Positions 16,860-27,249 of a stretch of DNA of 64,000 bases are shown here, piece by piece. This DNA comes from Bacteroidota bacterium. Its GTDB lineage: Bacteria > Bacteroidota > Bacteroidia > Cytophagales > Spirosomataceae. The notes under the pieces are model-generated. The model worked only from the letters and a program-made list of their open reading frames with translations. It was not told where the DNA came from and did not search any database. Location: positions 62,001 through 126,000 of the forward strand of contig JAIUOF010000003.1 in assembly GCA_020161355.1 (NCBI GenBank), in the 5' to 3' direction. The position numbers were made by a program, and so were the translations under genes. Position 1 is the stretch's first letter; each line of letters begins with the position of its first letter.

Positions 16860-17546
16860 TTGAATACAGAACACCTGTTTTTTGATCTCGACCATACTTT
16901 GTGGGACTTTGAACGCAATTCAAAAATCTGTCTGGAGGCCATTATGGACAAGGAAAAACAGATGCTACCTACTGATTTTGATATAGAAATATTTCTTCAA
17001 CATTTTTCCGTTATCAATGCCGGCTTGTGGCGGGAACTCGACGAAAATAGAATAACCCATGCTTATTTGAGACAGGTAAGATTTCAGCGGGTTTTGGCTG
17101 CAATGAATATCGAAATCTCTGATGAGTTTTCTTTGAATCTGAATCAACATTTTCTGGATACCCTACCCCACCAACACCACCTTATGGATGATGCATTTGA
17201 CGTTTTGGAATATCTGCATCCTAAATATCGCCTTCATATTCTGAGTAATGGATATCTAGAAATTCAACGTAAAAAAATGCACAGCGGAGGTATTCTGCAC
17301 TTTTTTGAAAATATCTTTACCATAGATAATGCAGGCTATAAAAAACCTGAAAAAGCATTTTTTGAATTTGCCTTAAATGAAATCAAAACTGCTCCGGAGA
17401 ATTGTATCATGATAGGCGATAACCTGCTTACAGACATTGAGGGAGCCCAAAATGCAGGAATTGCTACCATTTATTTTAACCCTGAACTGGAAGTCACAGA
17501 TGCTGAAAATATCAATCAGCTACTAGCTTTGAAAGCGATTCTTTGA
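16860..17546 (+). CDS. HAD-family YjjG-type (noncanonical pyrimidine) nucleotidase
   Basis: A 228-residue HAD phosphatase. Motif I is LFFDLDHTLWDFERN at the very N-terminus, motif II is HILSNG near 128, and the late motifs are KKPEKAFFEFAL and MIGDNLLTDIEGAQNAGI. The long WDFxxNS after motif I is typical of YjjG/YfnB enzymes, which hydrolyse house-cleaning pyrimidine nucleotides. Translation must start at TTG 16860, because motif I is only eight codons in and no ATG is available between it and the promoter box. The stop codon directly abuts that of the convergent gene. Confidence 0.88.
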   Translation: MNTEHLFFDLDHTLWDFERNSKICLEAIMDKEKQMLPTDFDIEIFLQHFSVINAGLWRELDENRITHAYLRQVRFQRVLAAMNIEISDEFSLNLNQHFLDTLPHQHHLMDDAFDVLEYLHPKYRLHILSNGYLEIQRKKMHSGGILHFFENIFTIDNAGYKKPEKAFFEFALNEIKTAPENCIMIGDNLLTDIEGAQNAGIATIYFNPELEVTDAENINQLLALKAIL

Positions 17547-20519
17547 TTATTTGAGTCCGGAGAGGTACTCAATCATATCAAGATATTCCTGCTCTTTCAA
17601 TGGAAATGCCGGCATCATTGATTCTTTCATCTGAATCACTGATTTTACCTGTGATTTTTTATATTCTGTAACTTCTGACGAACCCGGTAGTTTTAACATA
17701 TAGCTTTCAGTAGTTTTGCTGGTAAGAAGCCCTGTAACGGTTGAGCCATCGGTCAGCTCAAGGGTAAATCCTTCATACCCAAAACTTATACCCTGATTGG
17801 GATTTACGATAGCATTATACATGCTTTCTTTGGTCAATTTTTTACCTATCAAACTTAACTCGGGCCCAAAATCAATGCCATTATCACCAACTTTATGACA
17901 GGCCAAACAATACATATCATATAACATTTTGCCCTTTGCTATATCACCCTTTTTATTTTTAAAGTCGATAGTACTGGTTTGCATGGCTTCGGGCTTACCA
18001 AATTTCTGTTCAAACTCAATTTTTAAATCATTATGAAAAGTCCTCGACATCACGATTTTTGCAGCAGGCATAAGATCTTTGCTAATCTTATTAATTTTGA
18101 TCAGATTCCAAAGTTTTACGTCACTCGAATACCCTTCCATAGCCAACATGGCAGCTTCTCTTACTTTAAAAGGGTATTTAGGATTGGAAAATATCAAAAT
18201 GAGCTGTCTTGTAACTGACTCATTATCAACCAAACCGATTCTATTTATCGTTTTGACTACTTTATCTTCATTGAGTGGTTTGGCAGAAATAGCTTCTTTA
18301 AGAGGCAAAACACCAAACAAACTGGCAAGGATACCCGCCGCACGCTCGTATATCTCTTTTTCTTCACTATTTTCAAGAATCTGCATCAGCCTCGGCTTTT
18401 GTTGAGTGAGATTATATTTCGAAACTATATCCAGGAAGTCCTTCTCGCTTTTTATTCCGGCTAAAACACCCGGTAATATTTTACTAAATTCCGGATTATT
18501 AACAATCGTTTCAGCATCAAAGTGCTTAAATATCAGAAGCTTACTTGGCTCATCTTTGACCACTTTCAGCATTTTAAGTAAAGCCTGATTTTTTTGTAAT
18601 TTCGGTTGAAAATCAAATGCCCGGTAATAACGTTGTGCATTTTTAAAGTCGGTTTCTTCGATTATTCTGGACAAATATTCAGAGGTTGCATCGGCACGAC
18701 TCCTCCAAACAATATCCCTGGCGGCTGCATTGTTGAGGAAATCTTTTCCCGAAAGATATTTTGAAAGATAAGTGTTCCAATTTTGTTCAGCCGCATTGCC
18801 AATTGCCTCTAAAAACCATCGGTCTCCCGGCTGATAGCTATTGGCCAAATTTACCCAAACCTCAGGCATATTTTTGAGATAAATTTTACCCGCCACGGCT
18901 TCCTTTACCAATGTGGAGGCATCTTTCGACATTTTCAAAAGAAACGGCCCCAAATTTTTCGACTCGATCATCCTTACTGATGCCGACCGTACTCTTTCGT
19001 CACCATCAGTTGCCGCGATTTCAATATAACGACTGTCAATATTTTTTAGTAACCAAAAAGCCCTGGCTCTAAAAACCGGATTTTCTGATTTCGAGAGGCT
19101 AACAAGTTCTGATTCAGCGGATTTCTCAAATTTCCTCAATGCCTGAAACGCAAGATATCTCACTGAATTATTGGGATTCTTCAGAGCTTCAATAGCATCT
19201 GAAAGCTCAGAAAAATCATATTTTGGAATAATATAGGCAGCATTTTTAGGAGAAATCCTATAGATACGCCCCCGCTCCAAATCACCAACAAAATGCCCCC
19301 CCACACCGGTATCGTACCAGTCGGCTACCAGAACTGAGCCATCGGGTGCCGTACATAAATCTGATGGTCTAAACCACATATCTCTGGCTTTGGCATCAAG
19401 TGTCAGGTTGGGAATGGTTTCATATCCTGCACCAACACTTTTGATACCATAAGAAAAAACTTCGTTAGTACCTGCATCGGCCAAAAAAAGTGTATTTTGA
19501 TATTTTTTTGGAAGAAAATCACCTTCATACATCAATATACCTGTAGGTGATCCGGCACCGGTAACTTTGAGATTAGGTACCACACCCGGGTCATTTTGAT
19601 GCCAATGCTGATTCCAAATCGAATCCTCCATATTGGTCCGACTCACCCGCCAGTCGGCAAAAGTCATCTCGTCTTTGTATCCATAGTTGCCATTAGGAAG
19701 CAAATAATTTATTCTGTTGCTTCGTTTGCCATCATCGTCATTGTCTGATTGCCATATTCTTCCAAAAGAGTCAACACATAACTCATATTGATTTCTGAAA
19801 TTCCAGCCTAAAACCTCAAAGTTTTTTCCATCTACATCACATCTGATTGACATTCCATCCTGAAAGGGCTTGTGCGTCTGATCGATTACTCTTCCGTATA
19901 TATCCTTGATAGGATTGTTGTTTTTGTCCAGAAGGCCTTCCCCAAAGTTTCCAAAATTGAAGTAAAGCTTTCCATCCGGCCCAAATACAAATGCATGTAG
20001 TCCGTGATCACTTTGGAGGCCTCCTTTGGTTTTGAACAAAATTTCCTTTTTATCGGGCACATCATCGCCGTTTTCATCCGTAAAAACGAAGGCATTGGGG
20101 CTACAAGACACGATTACTTTATTTCCTAAAACCACAATCCCAAGAGCTGAGTTTACGTCCTCTCCTTGATAAAAAAGCTTTTTCTTGTCAATTTTCCCGT
20201 CCTGATTGGTGTCTTCAAGAATTAAAATCTGATCGCCTTTTTTTTCATACGGAATATTGTTGACATCATTGCGATAATTATAGGCCTCAGTGACCCACAC
20301 CCGTCCTTTGTGGTCAATATCCATATTAGTGGGGTTGAAAACATCGGGTTCTTTGGCAAAAAGTGAAAGTTGCAGATCTGTATCAGGCACTTCAATACCT
20401 TCCACAGTTATCAATTCTTTGGTTTTCCCCTCCGGAAACCTGTCAAATGAAGTCTGATCAGAAGATTTACAAGAAAAAACAATATAAATTAGAAGAAAAA
20501 TGGCCGATTTTTTTAACAT
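17547..20519 (-). CDS. Haem-binding membrane-bound dehydrogenase lipoprotein (propeller, HEAT repeats, cytochrome c)
   Basis: A 990-residue exported lipoprotein; the signal IFLLIYIVFSC gives a lipidated Cys17. The N-terminal part (about 40-390) is a glucose/sorbosone dehydrogenase-like beta-propeller with EDTNQDGKID, SDHGLHAFVFGPDGKLYF and DWYDTGVGG. The middle (about 425-800) consists of HEAT-like helical repeats. The C-terminus has one c-type cytochrome motif, CLACH, at about 870-874, with a Met-rich segment further on that could give the axial ligand. This matches the PVC-type haem-binding dehydrogenase family, also common in Bacteroidota. The sugar or alcohol substrate is unknown. A -7 box TAAATTTG lies 37 bases upstream. 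Confidence 0.88.
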   Translation of the reverse strand: MLKKSAIFLLIYIVFSCKSSDQTSFDRFPEGKTKELITVEGIEVPDTDLQLSLFAKEPDVFNPTNMDIDHKGRVWVTEAYNYRNDVNNIPYEKKGDQILILEDTNQDGKIDKKKLFYQGEDVNSALGIVVLGNKVIVSCSPNAFVFTDENGDDVPDKKEILFKTKGGLQSDHGLHAFVFGPDGKLYFNFGNFGEGLLDKNNNPIKDIYGRVIDQTHKPFQDGMSIRCDVDGKNFEVLGWNFRNQYELCVDSFGRIWQSDNDDDGKRSNRINYLLPNGNYGYKDEMTFADWRVSRTNMEDSIWNQHWHQNDPGVVPNLKVTGAGSPTGILMYEGDFLPKKYQNTLFLADAGTNEVFSYGIKSVGAGYETIPNLTLDAKARDMWFRPSDLCTAPDGSVLVADWYDTGVGGHFVGDLERGRIYRISPKNAAYIIPKYDFSELSDAIEALKNPNNSVRYLAFQALRKFEKSAESELVSLSKSENPVFRARAFWLLKNIDSRYIEIAATDGDERVRSASVRMIESKNLGPFLLKMSKDASTLVKEAVAGKIYLKNMPEVWVNLANSYQPGDRWFLEAIGNAAEQNWNTYLSKYLSGKDFLNNAAARDIVWRSRADATSEYLSRIIEETDFKNAQRYYRAFDFQPKLQKNQALLKMLKVVKDEPSKLLIFKHFDAETIVNNPEFSKILPGVLAGIKSEKDFLDIVSKYNLTQQKPRLMQILENSEEKEIYERAAGILASLFGVLPLKEAISAKPLNEDKVVKTINRIGLVDNESVTRQLILIFSNPKYPFKVREAAMLAMEGYSSDVKLWNLIKINKISKDLMPAAKIVMSRTFHNDLKIEFEQKFGKPEAMQTSTIDFKNKKGDIAKGKMLYDMYCLACHKVGDNGIDFGPELSLIGKKLTKESMYNAIVNPNQGISFGYEGFTLELTDGSTVTGLLTSKTTESYMLKLPGSSEVTEYKKSQVKSVIQMKESMMPAFPLKEQEYLDMIEYLSGLK

Positions 20520-20555
20520 ATATATAGGAAAGGTAAAGCCCCCCTTTTATGTTTA

Positions 20556-20563
20556 CAAATTTA
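20556..20563 (-). promoter_or_regulatory. Bacteroidota -7 promoter box
   Basis: On the minus strand TAAATTTG matches TAnnTTTG, 36 bases ahead of the dehydrogenase start codon. Confidence 0.45.
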
Positions 20564-20620
20564 TAAAAACTTATGCCTTCTTCTGAATTAAATACACAAA
20601 AATTGGTCGGAATTCACTCC

Positions 20621-21682
20621 TTACCTGAGAGCTTCTTCAATCAGCCTTTTAATTTCATTTTCTTTTTTTAGATAATCCTCCAATAAAACTGCCTGGTTTC
20701 TGGCTCTGTTGAGGTTATGTTCAGTATATTTTACTGGATAATATACATCATCATTGAAATAATCGGTCAGGAAACGTAAGCCCTGCATATAAATAAGAAA
20801 AGGGCCTGCGAAAAACAAACTCTTTTTTTCGGAATCAGTCAACAATGGACCAGTCTGTGACAGGAAGCCTTCAAACAATGCTTTGATATAATCCAACCTG
20901 ACTTTGACGTTTTCAAAATCAACACTTTCTTCTGACTCCACGCTGGTATAGGTACGAATCATATCACCCAGATCAGAAATCACGATGCCGGGCATAAGCG
21001 TATCCAAATCACATACTGCCAGAGCTTTGCCGGTATCTTTATTTAGCAATACATTATTGATTTTTGTATCATGGTGTACAAGTCTTTTAGGATATTTTTC
21101 ATCTTTTAGGATGTCATTATAATACTGTACCCAATGTTCTTGTCCTAAATAAAAAGAGGTCAGTTCCTGTTCAGCAGCAATTCTTTCTTTATTCCCATTT
21201 TGCAAAGCTTCCTGAAATTGCATAAACCTCAATTCCAGATTGTGAAATCCCGGAATACTTTCTCTCAAACCTTTAAGTGGTAGGCCATGGAGATTTTTGG
21301 TTAACCTCCCAAAAGCAGAGGCCGCTTCATAAGCCTGTAACAGGTTGCTGGCTATATTGACTGTTTGAGAACTTTTAATGAAAGGACTTAGCCTCCAATA
21401 TGCTCCATCAATCAAAGCATAAGGTTTATCATCAACAGTTTTAATACTATGAATAAACGTATAGTCAGGATGATTAATTTTCAGGAAATCACTTGCTTTT
21501 TCAATATTCTCAGAAATTATTTCAGGATCTTTAAATACATAGGTGTTGATTTTTTGTAAAATAAATTTCTCATCACTGAAATTTGATGTCACCAAAAATG
21601 TATTATTAATATGACCTGAACCAAATCTGTGATGAGTATAAGTTCCAGGCGAAAGTCCGAATTGACTTAATACTTCTTCCAA
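20621..21682 (-). CDS. Phosphotransferase-family kinase, N-acetylhexosamine 1-kinase-like
   Basis: A 353-residue protein of the aminoglycoside/choline kinase fold. HRFGSGHINNTFLV near the start is the nucleotide loop, HHDTKINNVLL (about 205-215) is the catalytic Brenner motif with Asp and Asn, and VCDLDTLMPG is the metal-binding DxD region. These segments, particularly the GHIN and DTKxNN forms, resemble NahK, which phosphorylates N-acetylhexosamines at C1. Translation appears to start at TTG 21682: no ATG precedes the first conserved motif in frame, and a -7 box sits 63 bases upstream. A sugar-1-kinase role fits the family, but the substrate is not certain. Confidence 0.8.
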   Translation of the reverse strand: MEEVLSQFGLSPGTYTHHRFGSGHINNTFLVTSNFSDEKFILQKINTYVFKDPEIISENIEKASDFLKINHPDYTFIHSIKTVDDKPYALIDGAYWRLSPFIKSSQTVNIASNLLQAYEAASAFGRLTKNLHGLPLKGLRESIPGFHNLELRFMQFQEALQNGNKERIAAEQELTSFYLGQEHWVQYYNDILKDEKYPKRLVHHDTKINNVLLNKDTGKALAVCDLDTLMPGIVISDLGDMIRTYTSVESEESVDFENVKVRLDYIKALFEGFLSQTGPLLTDSEKKSLFFAGPFLIYMQGLRFLTDYFNDDVYYPVKYTEHNLNRARNQAVLLEDYLKKENEIKRLIEEALR

Positions 21683-22177
21683 AATTTTTCTATTAAAATT
21701 AACTGTACCGGCAGAAAAAGTCTATATGCCGGATTTTCCTGCAAACAAAGGTAATGTTATTCAATTTTTTAATTAACTAAATCAATTTAATAAATTTTTT
21801 TAACAACAAATAAGATGCTAAAAATCATGTTTTAGGTTTTTACCTGCCCAAATTAATTGTATTTTTCCAATTAATTGTATTTTTTACGCTTTATTTTCTG
21901 CAATTTTTTTCCTTCAAAATACTATAAAAGTCAAAAACTTAAATTTAGCACTATTGCAATACTTTTTATGAATAATTTTGGATTTCTCAAAATAAAAAGT
22001 TTATTCGAGTAGATATGAAGGCCATTCAAAACATGATATTTCTATCATAATTATCAGAAACCATATTGTACTTTTCTTATACAGTGAAAAAAAATATTGA
22101 ATTTTTCCAATATTATTTCTTTGGTCATAAGTTTTTGTATTTCGTGGTTATAAATTGCATCCAATAAAAAAAACCTT
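21683..22177. other. Divergent intergenic region
   Basis: AT-rich spacer between the kinase (minus) and the propionyl-CoA operon (plus). On the minus strand TACCTTTG at 21746-21753 matches the -7 box for the kinase. A short direct repeat, AATTAATTGTATTTTT, occurs at about 21852 and again at about 21870. I see no cobalamin riboswitch features although the operon encodes a B12 enzyme. Confidence 0.4.
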
Positions 22178-22657
22178 ATGTCAGAACAAAAAATAGTAGT
22201 AAACTCCGAAGGATTTGAGTTTGCGTTTTCTGAAGAAGAGATAGATGCCATTGAAATCCTGAAAACCGATGAGGAGAACATCAGCATTGTTGAAAACTCC
22301 GAGTCGTATTCCGGCACCATCGAATCAAAAGAAGGTCGCAACTATCGTGTAAAAATGGGCGGTGAAGATTTTGTAGTAAAAATCAAAAACAGCCTTGATC
22401 AAATTATTGACAATATGGGACTTAGCAAGCCTAAAACCCATAAACTTAAGTCCATAAAAGCCCCTATGCCAGGACTGGTAATTGAAATTAATCTTGTAGA
22501 AGGACAAGAAGTGAAGGAAAATGAAAAACTTCTGATTCTGGAAGCAATGAAAATGGAAAACGTTATTAAGATTCCGCATGATGCCATTATCAAAAAGGTG
22601 TGTGTAGGAAAAGGTCAGGCAGTTGACAAAGGACAGGTTCTTATTGAATTGGAATAA
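22178..22657 (+). CDS. Biotin carboxyl carrier protein of acyl-CoA (propionyl-CoA) carboxylase
   Basis: A 159-residue protein with a C-terminal biotinyl domain (about 92-159) containing PMPGLV and EAMKMEN; the biotinylated lysine is K125. The N-terminal 80 residues are an acidic region with a YSGTIES-GRNYRVKMGGEDF strand pattern typical of small biotin carriers in propionyl-CoA carboxylases. It would carry carboxybiotin between the biotin carboxylase (23659) and the carboxyltransferase (27250) encoded in the same operon. The following gene starts 3 bases downstream. Confidence 0.9.
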   Translation: MSEQKIVVNSEGFEFAFSEEEIDAIEILKTDEENISIVENSESYSGTIESKEGRNYRVKMGGEDFVVKIKNSLDQIIDNMGLSKPKTHKLKSIKAPMPGLVIEINLVEGQEVKENEKLLILEAMKMENVIKIPHDAIIKKVCVGKGQAVDKGQVLIELE

Positions 22658-22660
22658 CCT

Positions 22661-23662
22661 ATGAAGAATATATTCGAAGAATTCCCGGCTCCCAGTCAGC
22701 AAAAATGGCTTGAGCTTGTGGAAAAAGAACTGAAACGGACACCCGAACCTTTAGAAATAAAGGATTCACTATGGTCTGATCCATTTTTGGAACATAAATT
22801 CGAGGATAAAACCATTCTGAAAAAAAACAGAGAAGGGTGGTTGATATTCCAGAAAATTTTGATAACCAAAAATGCTCAGGATCAAAATAGTGAAGTATTA
22901 TCAGCCATCAATGGAGGAGCAACAGCATTGCAGCTGGAATTTGATAATGAAGAACCCGATTTTAAAGAGATATTCAAAAATGTTGACTTAAAACACATTA
23001 CATTATCAATCAAGGCAGAAAAGGATCAGGCAAAGATTTTAAAAATACTAGATGATTATTGTTTCCAGACCTATGGAGACAGCTCTCAAATAGAAATAAT
23101 AACTTCAAAAGCCGATGAATCCAAATTTAATGCAATCAAGCCACTCCAACTCATTTCAGAATCTCCCGGGAAACCTCTCTTTGAAAATCTCTCAGAAATA
23201 CTTTCAGAAGCAGAAAAAGCAGGCATAATAAATGAAAATCCCTTTTGGATTAAATTATCTTCATCGGAAAATTTCTATCTTAATATTGCCAAAATCAGAG
23301 CACTGAAGATTCTTTGGGAGCATATTCTTGAAGCCAACAATACAACAGCACCTGAAATGAGGATTTGGGTACAAGTTGGAACGACCAACCCTGACCCCAA
23401 TCAGGCGGCCATCTCGGCCACCCAACAAGCGGCAGCTGCAATAAGCGGCTCAGCCGATGCAATCGAAATCAATACTTTGGAATACCCTTCCGACTATCCT
23501 CAGGGATTTGCCGAAAGGATCACCCGAAATATTCAAAACCTTTTGTGGTATGAAAGTCACCTCAATAAAGTGGATGACCCGGCTGCGGGAAGTTATTTTA
23601 TTGAAGACCTGACAGAAAAAATAAAAAATGAAATCTGGAATTTATTCTTAAAAAATAGATGA
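22661..23662 (+). CDS. Shortened methylmalonyl-CoA mutase small-subunit-like protein
   Basis: A 333-residue protein related to the non-catalytic small subunit (MutA). It starts with FEEFPAPSQQKWLELVEKELK, split here as FEEFPAPSQ and KWLELVEKELK, the usual N-terminal arm, and continues with a barrel part containing AINGGATALQLEF, WVQVGTTNPDPNQA and DDPAAGSYFIEDLTEKI. It has no B12-binding domain and is far shorter than the small subunits of about 440-640 residues in well-studied systems, which points to internal loss in the barrel. It would partner MutB (25122) as a scaffold. The gene ends in an ATGA overlap with the biotin carboxylase. Confidence 0.85.
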   Translation: MKNIFEEFPAPSQQKWLELVEKELKRTPEPLEIKDSLWSDPFLEHKFEDKTILKKNREGWLIFQKILITKNAQDQNSEVLSAINGGATALQLEFDNEEPDFKEIFKNVDLKHITLSIKAEKDQAKILKILDDYCFQTYGDSSQIEIITSKADESKFNAIKPLQLISESPGKPLFENLSEILSEAEKAGIINENPFWIKLSSSENFYLNIAKIRALKILWEHILEANNTTAPEMRIWVQVGTTNPDPNQAAISATQQAAAAISGSADAIEINTLEYPSDYPQGFAERITRNIQNLLWYESHLNKVDDPAAGSYFIEDLTEKIKNEIWNLFLKNR

Positions 23663-25125
23663 AAAAAATATTAGTAGCCAACCGTGGCGAAATCGCCCTC
23701 CGAATCATGAAATCCATCAAAAAGATGGGTATCAAAACAGTAGCCGTATATTCCGAACCCGACAAACAGGCCTTGCATGTACAATATGCCGACGAAGCCG
23801 TATGTCTGGGTGAAGCCGCCTCCGCAAAATCTTATCTCAATATGGATAAGATAATTGATTATGCCAAAAAACTTGGTGTGGATGGTATTCACCCGGGTTA
23901 TGGATTTTTAAGTGAAAATGCAGTTTTTGCAGAAAAAGTTGAAGCTGCAGGTATCACTTTTATAGGACCAACTCCCGAAGCCATCACTTTGATGGGTTCT
24001 AAACTAGCCGCCAAAGATTGTGTAAAACACTACAATATCCCGATGGTTCCTGGTGTTGACCATGCCATTGATGATATCGCCGAAGCCAAAAAAGTAGCCG
24101 AAGAAATTGGTTTCCCGATTTTGATCAAAGCTTCTGCAGGTGGTGGTGGTAAAGGAATGCGTATAGTAGAAAAACAGGAGGAATTTGTAGAACAAATGGA
24201 AAGAGCAATTTCAGAAGCAGTTTCGGCTTTTGGTGATGGCTCAGTATTTATAGAAAAATATGTAAGTTCACCCAGACATATTGAAGTACAGGTATTGGGA
24301 GACAAACACGGAAACATTGTTCACCTATTCGAAAGAGAATGTAGTATTCAACGCAGGCACCAAAAAGTGATTGAGGAAGCTCCGTCAGGTATTCTTACCC
24401 CGGAAAAAAGACAAGCTATGGGAGAGGCAGCAGTGAAAGTAGCCAAATCATGTAACTACGTGGGTGCTGGTACTGTAGAGTTTTTGGTTGATGCCAATCT
24501 TGATTTTTATTTCCTTGAAATGAACACCCGTCTTCAGGTTGAACACCCTGTAACAGAAATGATTACCGGTATTGACCTTGTAGAAGAACAAATAAGAATA
24601 GCCAGAGGCGAAAAACTCAGAATCAAGCAGGAAGACCTTAAAATCAATGGTCATGCTATGGAATTGAGGGTTTATGCCGAAGATCCATTAAACGAATTTC
24701 TACCATCAGTTGGTCACATCAACCGGTACGTTAGACCTACAGGTGATGGTGTAAGGCTTGATGATGCCTATGAAGAGGGAATGGAAATTCCGATTTTCTA
24801 CGACCCAATGATTGCCAAACTGGCAACTCATGGACCAACAAGAATCGAGGCCATTCAAAAAATGAAACAGGCAATTGCCGATTATGAAATTGAAGGATTC
24901 GCCACTACTTTACCATTTGGCACTTTTGTGATGGATCATCCAGCTTTTATTTCGGCTCAATTTGATACCCATTTTGTTAAAAATTATTTCTCAAAAGAAC
25001 AATCTGTAGAATGGCAAAAAGGCAAAGCACGCAAAGCTGCCCTCCTTGCACTTGCACATTGGAAATCGAGAAAAAATATCATCAAAGCACCTGAAGTGAG
25101 CAATTTTAGTTGGAAAAAACGATGA
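23659..25125 (+). CDS. accC: Biotin carboxylase subunit of acyl-CoA (propionyl-CoA) carboxylase
   Basis: A 488-residue ATP-grasp enzyme that carboxylates the biotin on the carrier protein using ATP and bicarbonate. Visible motifs are [17 protein letters not shown] at the N-terminus, [10 protein letters not shown] in the ATP lid near 165, the [12 protein letters not shown] segment, and [14 protein letters not shown] near 290. It matches AccC-type single-function subunits in its first 450 residues; the last 40 residues are a short extra helix. AccC is the family name; in this operon with mutase genes it probably serves propionyl-CoA. ATGA overlaps join it to the genes on both sides. Confidence 0.93.
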   Translation: MKKILVANRGEIALRIMKSIKKMGIKTVAVYSEPDKQALHVQYADEAVCLGEAASAKSYLNMDKIIDYAKKLGVDGIHPGYGFLSENAVFAEKVEAAGITFIGPTPEAITLMGSKLAAKDCVKHYNIPMVPGVDHAIDDIAEAKKVAEEIGFPILIKASAGGGGKGMRIVEKQEEFVEQMERAISEAVSAFGDGSVFIEKYVSSPRHIEVQVLGDKHGNIVHLFERECSIQRRHQKVIEEAPSGILTPEKRQAMGEAAVKVAKSCNYVGAGTVEFLVDANLDFYFLEMNTRLQVEHPVTEMITGIDLVEEQIRIARGEKLRIKQEDLKINGHAMELRVYAEDPLNEFLPSVGHINRYVRPTGDGVRLDDAYEEGMEIPIFYDPMIAKLATHGPTRIEAIQKMKQAIADYEIEGFATTLPFGTFVMDHPAFISAQFDTHFVKNYFSKEQSVEWQKGKARKAALLALAHWKSRKNIIKAPEVSNFSWKKR

Positions 25126-27248
25126 AAAAAACTGATTATTCGAAAATCAATATCAGGGCAAAAACCCCTCCAAAAGGTGGCACTCCCCGTCAATATACCT
25201 CAGCTGAGGAGATATTGATACCGAGTACACCCGAGGTAAGGAAATATCCTCATCAGATTTACAAATCCGGGATAGAACCTTATCTGGGCGGGCCATACAC
25301 CAGTATGTATCTCAATAAACCATGGACCATCAGACAATACGCAGGTTTTTCTACCGCAGAGGCCAGTAATGCCTTCTACAGAAGAAATCTTGCTCAAGGT
25401 CAAAAGGGGCTTTCGGTTGCATTTGACCTGGCCACTCACCGTGGGTATGATTCAGATCATCCAAGAGTAGCCGGTGACGTGGGTATGGCGGGTGTAGCCA
25501 TTGATTCTGTGGAGGACATGAAAATCCTTTTCGACCAGATTCCATTGGATCAAATGTCGGTATCCATGACCATGAATGGTGCGGTTATCCCGGTAATGGC
25601 GTTTTATATTGTCGCTGCTCTCGAACAAGGAGTAAAAATGGATCAGCTTTCAGGAACAATCCAAAATGATATCCTGAAGGAATTCATGGTGCGGAATACT
25701 TACATCTACCCTCCCAAGGCTTCAATGCGTATCATCGCCGATATTTTTAAGTTTACTTCGGCTCATATGCCTAAGTTTAACTCTATCAGTATCAGTGGTT
25801 ATCATATGAACGAAGCCGGTGCCCCTGCCCATATTGAATTGGCTTATACCCTTTCTGACGGACTAGAGTACCTGAAAACCGGAGTTGAATCAGGTTTGAA
25901 CATTGACGATTTTGCCCCTCGGTTATCATTTTTCTGGGGAATAGGAATGAATTTCTACATGGAAATTGCCAAAATGAGGGCTGGAAGGCTTCTCTGGGCA
26001 AAAATTGTAAAGAGATTTAATCCCAAAAATGCAAAGTCGATGGCTCTCAGAACTCACTGTCAAACTTCAGGCTGGAGTCTGACCGCCCAGGATCCTTTCA
26101 ACAATATCGCCCGTACAACCATTGAAGCGATGGGAGCGGTATTTGGAGGAACTCAGTCATTGCATACCAATTCACTGGATGAGGCTATTGCCTTACCTAC
26201 CGATTTTTCTGCAAAAATTGCCAGAGAAACCCAAAAATACCTACAAAGTACTGAAGCTGGTATTACGCAGGCTGTTGACCCTTGGGCTGGTTCCTATTAT
26301 GTGGAATATCTTACCAATGAGCTGGTAGATAAAGCCTGGGCCCTGATAGAAGAGATTGAAAGTGTAGGTGGAATGGCAAATGCTATTGAGAAAGGCATTC
26401 CAAAACTAAAAATTGAGGAAGCTGCCACCAGGAAACAGGCAGCAATTGACAGTGGCTTTGAAAAAATAGTTGGCGTGAACAGCTTCCAGATTGATGAACT
26501 TACCGAATTAGACACCCTCGAAGTGGATAATGCAGCTGTAAGAAATTCTCAGATTGAACGCATTAACAATCTGAAAGCCAATCGCGATAATACATTAGTA
26601 GAAAAACTTTTGACTGAAATAAATCAAATTGCCGAATCAGGAGAAGGAAATTTATTGGAAAAAGCAGTAGAAGCTGCAAAAGCTCGTTGTACATTGGGAG
26701 AAATTTCTCTGGCTATGGAAAATGCTTTTGGAAGGTACAAGGCAGATATTCAGTCAGTAAAAGGTGTATATATGCGAGCTATGAATCAGAATCAGGTATT
26801 TGTAGATGCTCAGAAACTGAGCGAAGAATTTGTGAATATCGATGGTCGCCGGCCTAGGATACTCATTGCAAAATTGGGTCAGGACGGCCACGACCGAGGT
26901 GCTAAAGTAATCTCTACAGGTTTTGCTGATATTGGTTTTGATGTGGACATTGGCCCACTTTTCCAAACACCCAAGGAAGCAGCTCATCAAGCCATTGAAA
27001 ATGACGTTCATGTGGTTGGAGTAAGCTCACTGGCCGCTGGTCATAAAACCCTGGTTCCTCAGGTGATTGAGGAGCTAAAAAAACAGGGACGACCTGATAT
27101 CAAAGTCGTGGTAGGCGGGGTAATTCCTCCACAAGATTATGATTTTCTATACAATATCGGGGTGGTCGGCGTATATGGCCCCGGAACTCCAATAGCTCAG
27201 GCCGGCAAAGAAATAATTGAAATGTTGATTAAAGAATTTGAAAATTAA
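25122..27248 (+). CDS. mutB: Methylmalonyl-CoA mutase, large (catalytic) subunit
   Basis: A 708-residue adenosylcobalamin enzyme interconverting (R)-methylmalonyl-CoA and succinyl-CoA (also called scpA). The catalytic barrel spans about 35-540, with [20 protein letters not shown] split as GGPYTSMY and [24 protein letters not shown] and [12 protein letters not shown]. The C-terminal B12 domain (about 570-705) has [12 protein letters not shown], with the DxHxxG cobalt-ligand motif, followed by GVSSLAAGH and [13 protein letters not shown] chose ATG at 25122, which overlaps the preceding stop as ATGA; a TTG at 25110 would add four residues. It is full length and looks functional. Confidence 0.96.
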   Translation: MKKTDYSKINIRAKTPPKGGTPRQYTSAEEILIPSTPEVRKYPHQIYKSGIEPYLGGPYTSMYLNKPWTIRQYAGFSTAEASNAFYRRNLAQGQKGLSVAFDLATHRGYDSDHPRVAGDVGMAGVAIDSVEDMKILFDQIPLDQMSVSMTMNGAVIPVMAFYIVAALEQGVKMDQLSGTIQNDILKEFMVRNTYIYPPKASMRIIADIFKFTSAHMPKFNSISISGYHMNEAGAPAHIELAYTLSDGLEYLKTGVESGLNIDDFAPRLSFFWGIGMNFYMEIAKMRAGRLLWAKIVKRFNPKNAKSMALRTHCQTSGWSLTAQDPFNNIARTTIEAMGAVFGGTQSLHTNSLDEAIALPTDFSAKIARETQKYLQSTEAGITQAVDPWAGSYYVEYLTNELVDKAWALIEEIESVGGMANAIEKGIPKLKIEEAATRKQAAIDSGFEKIVGVNSFQIDELTELDTLEVDNAAVRNSQIERINNLKANRDNTLVEKLLTEINQIAESGEGNLLEKAVEAAKARCTLGEISLAMENAFGRYKADIQSVKGVYMRAMNQNQVFVDAQKLSEEFVNIDGRRPRILIAKLGQDGHDRGAKVISTGFADIGFDVDIGPLFQTPKEAAHQAIENDVHVVGVSSLAAGHKTLVPQVIEELKKQGRPDIKVVVGGVIPPQDYDFLYNIGVVGVYGPGTPIAQAGKEIIEMLIKEFEN

Positions 27249-27249
27249 G

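Noticed and set aside
21683..22177. Possible cobalamin riboswitch ahead of the mutase operon.
   Set aside because: The spacer is too AT-rich, with none of the conserved helices or the B12-box-like GC-rich core.
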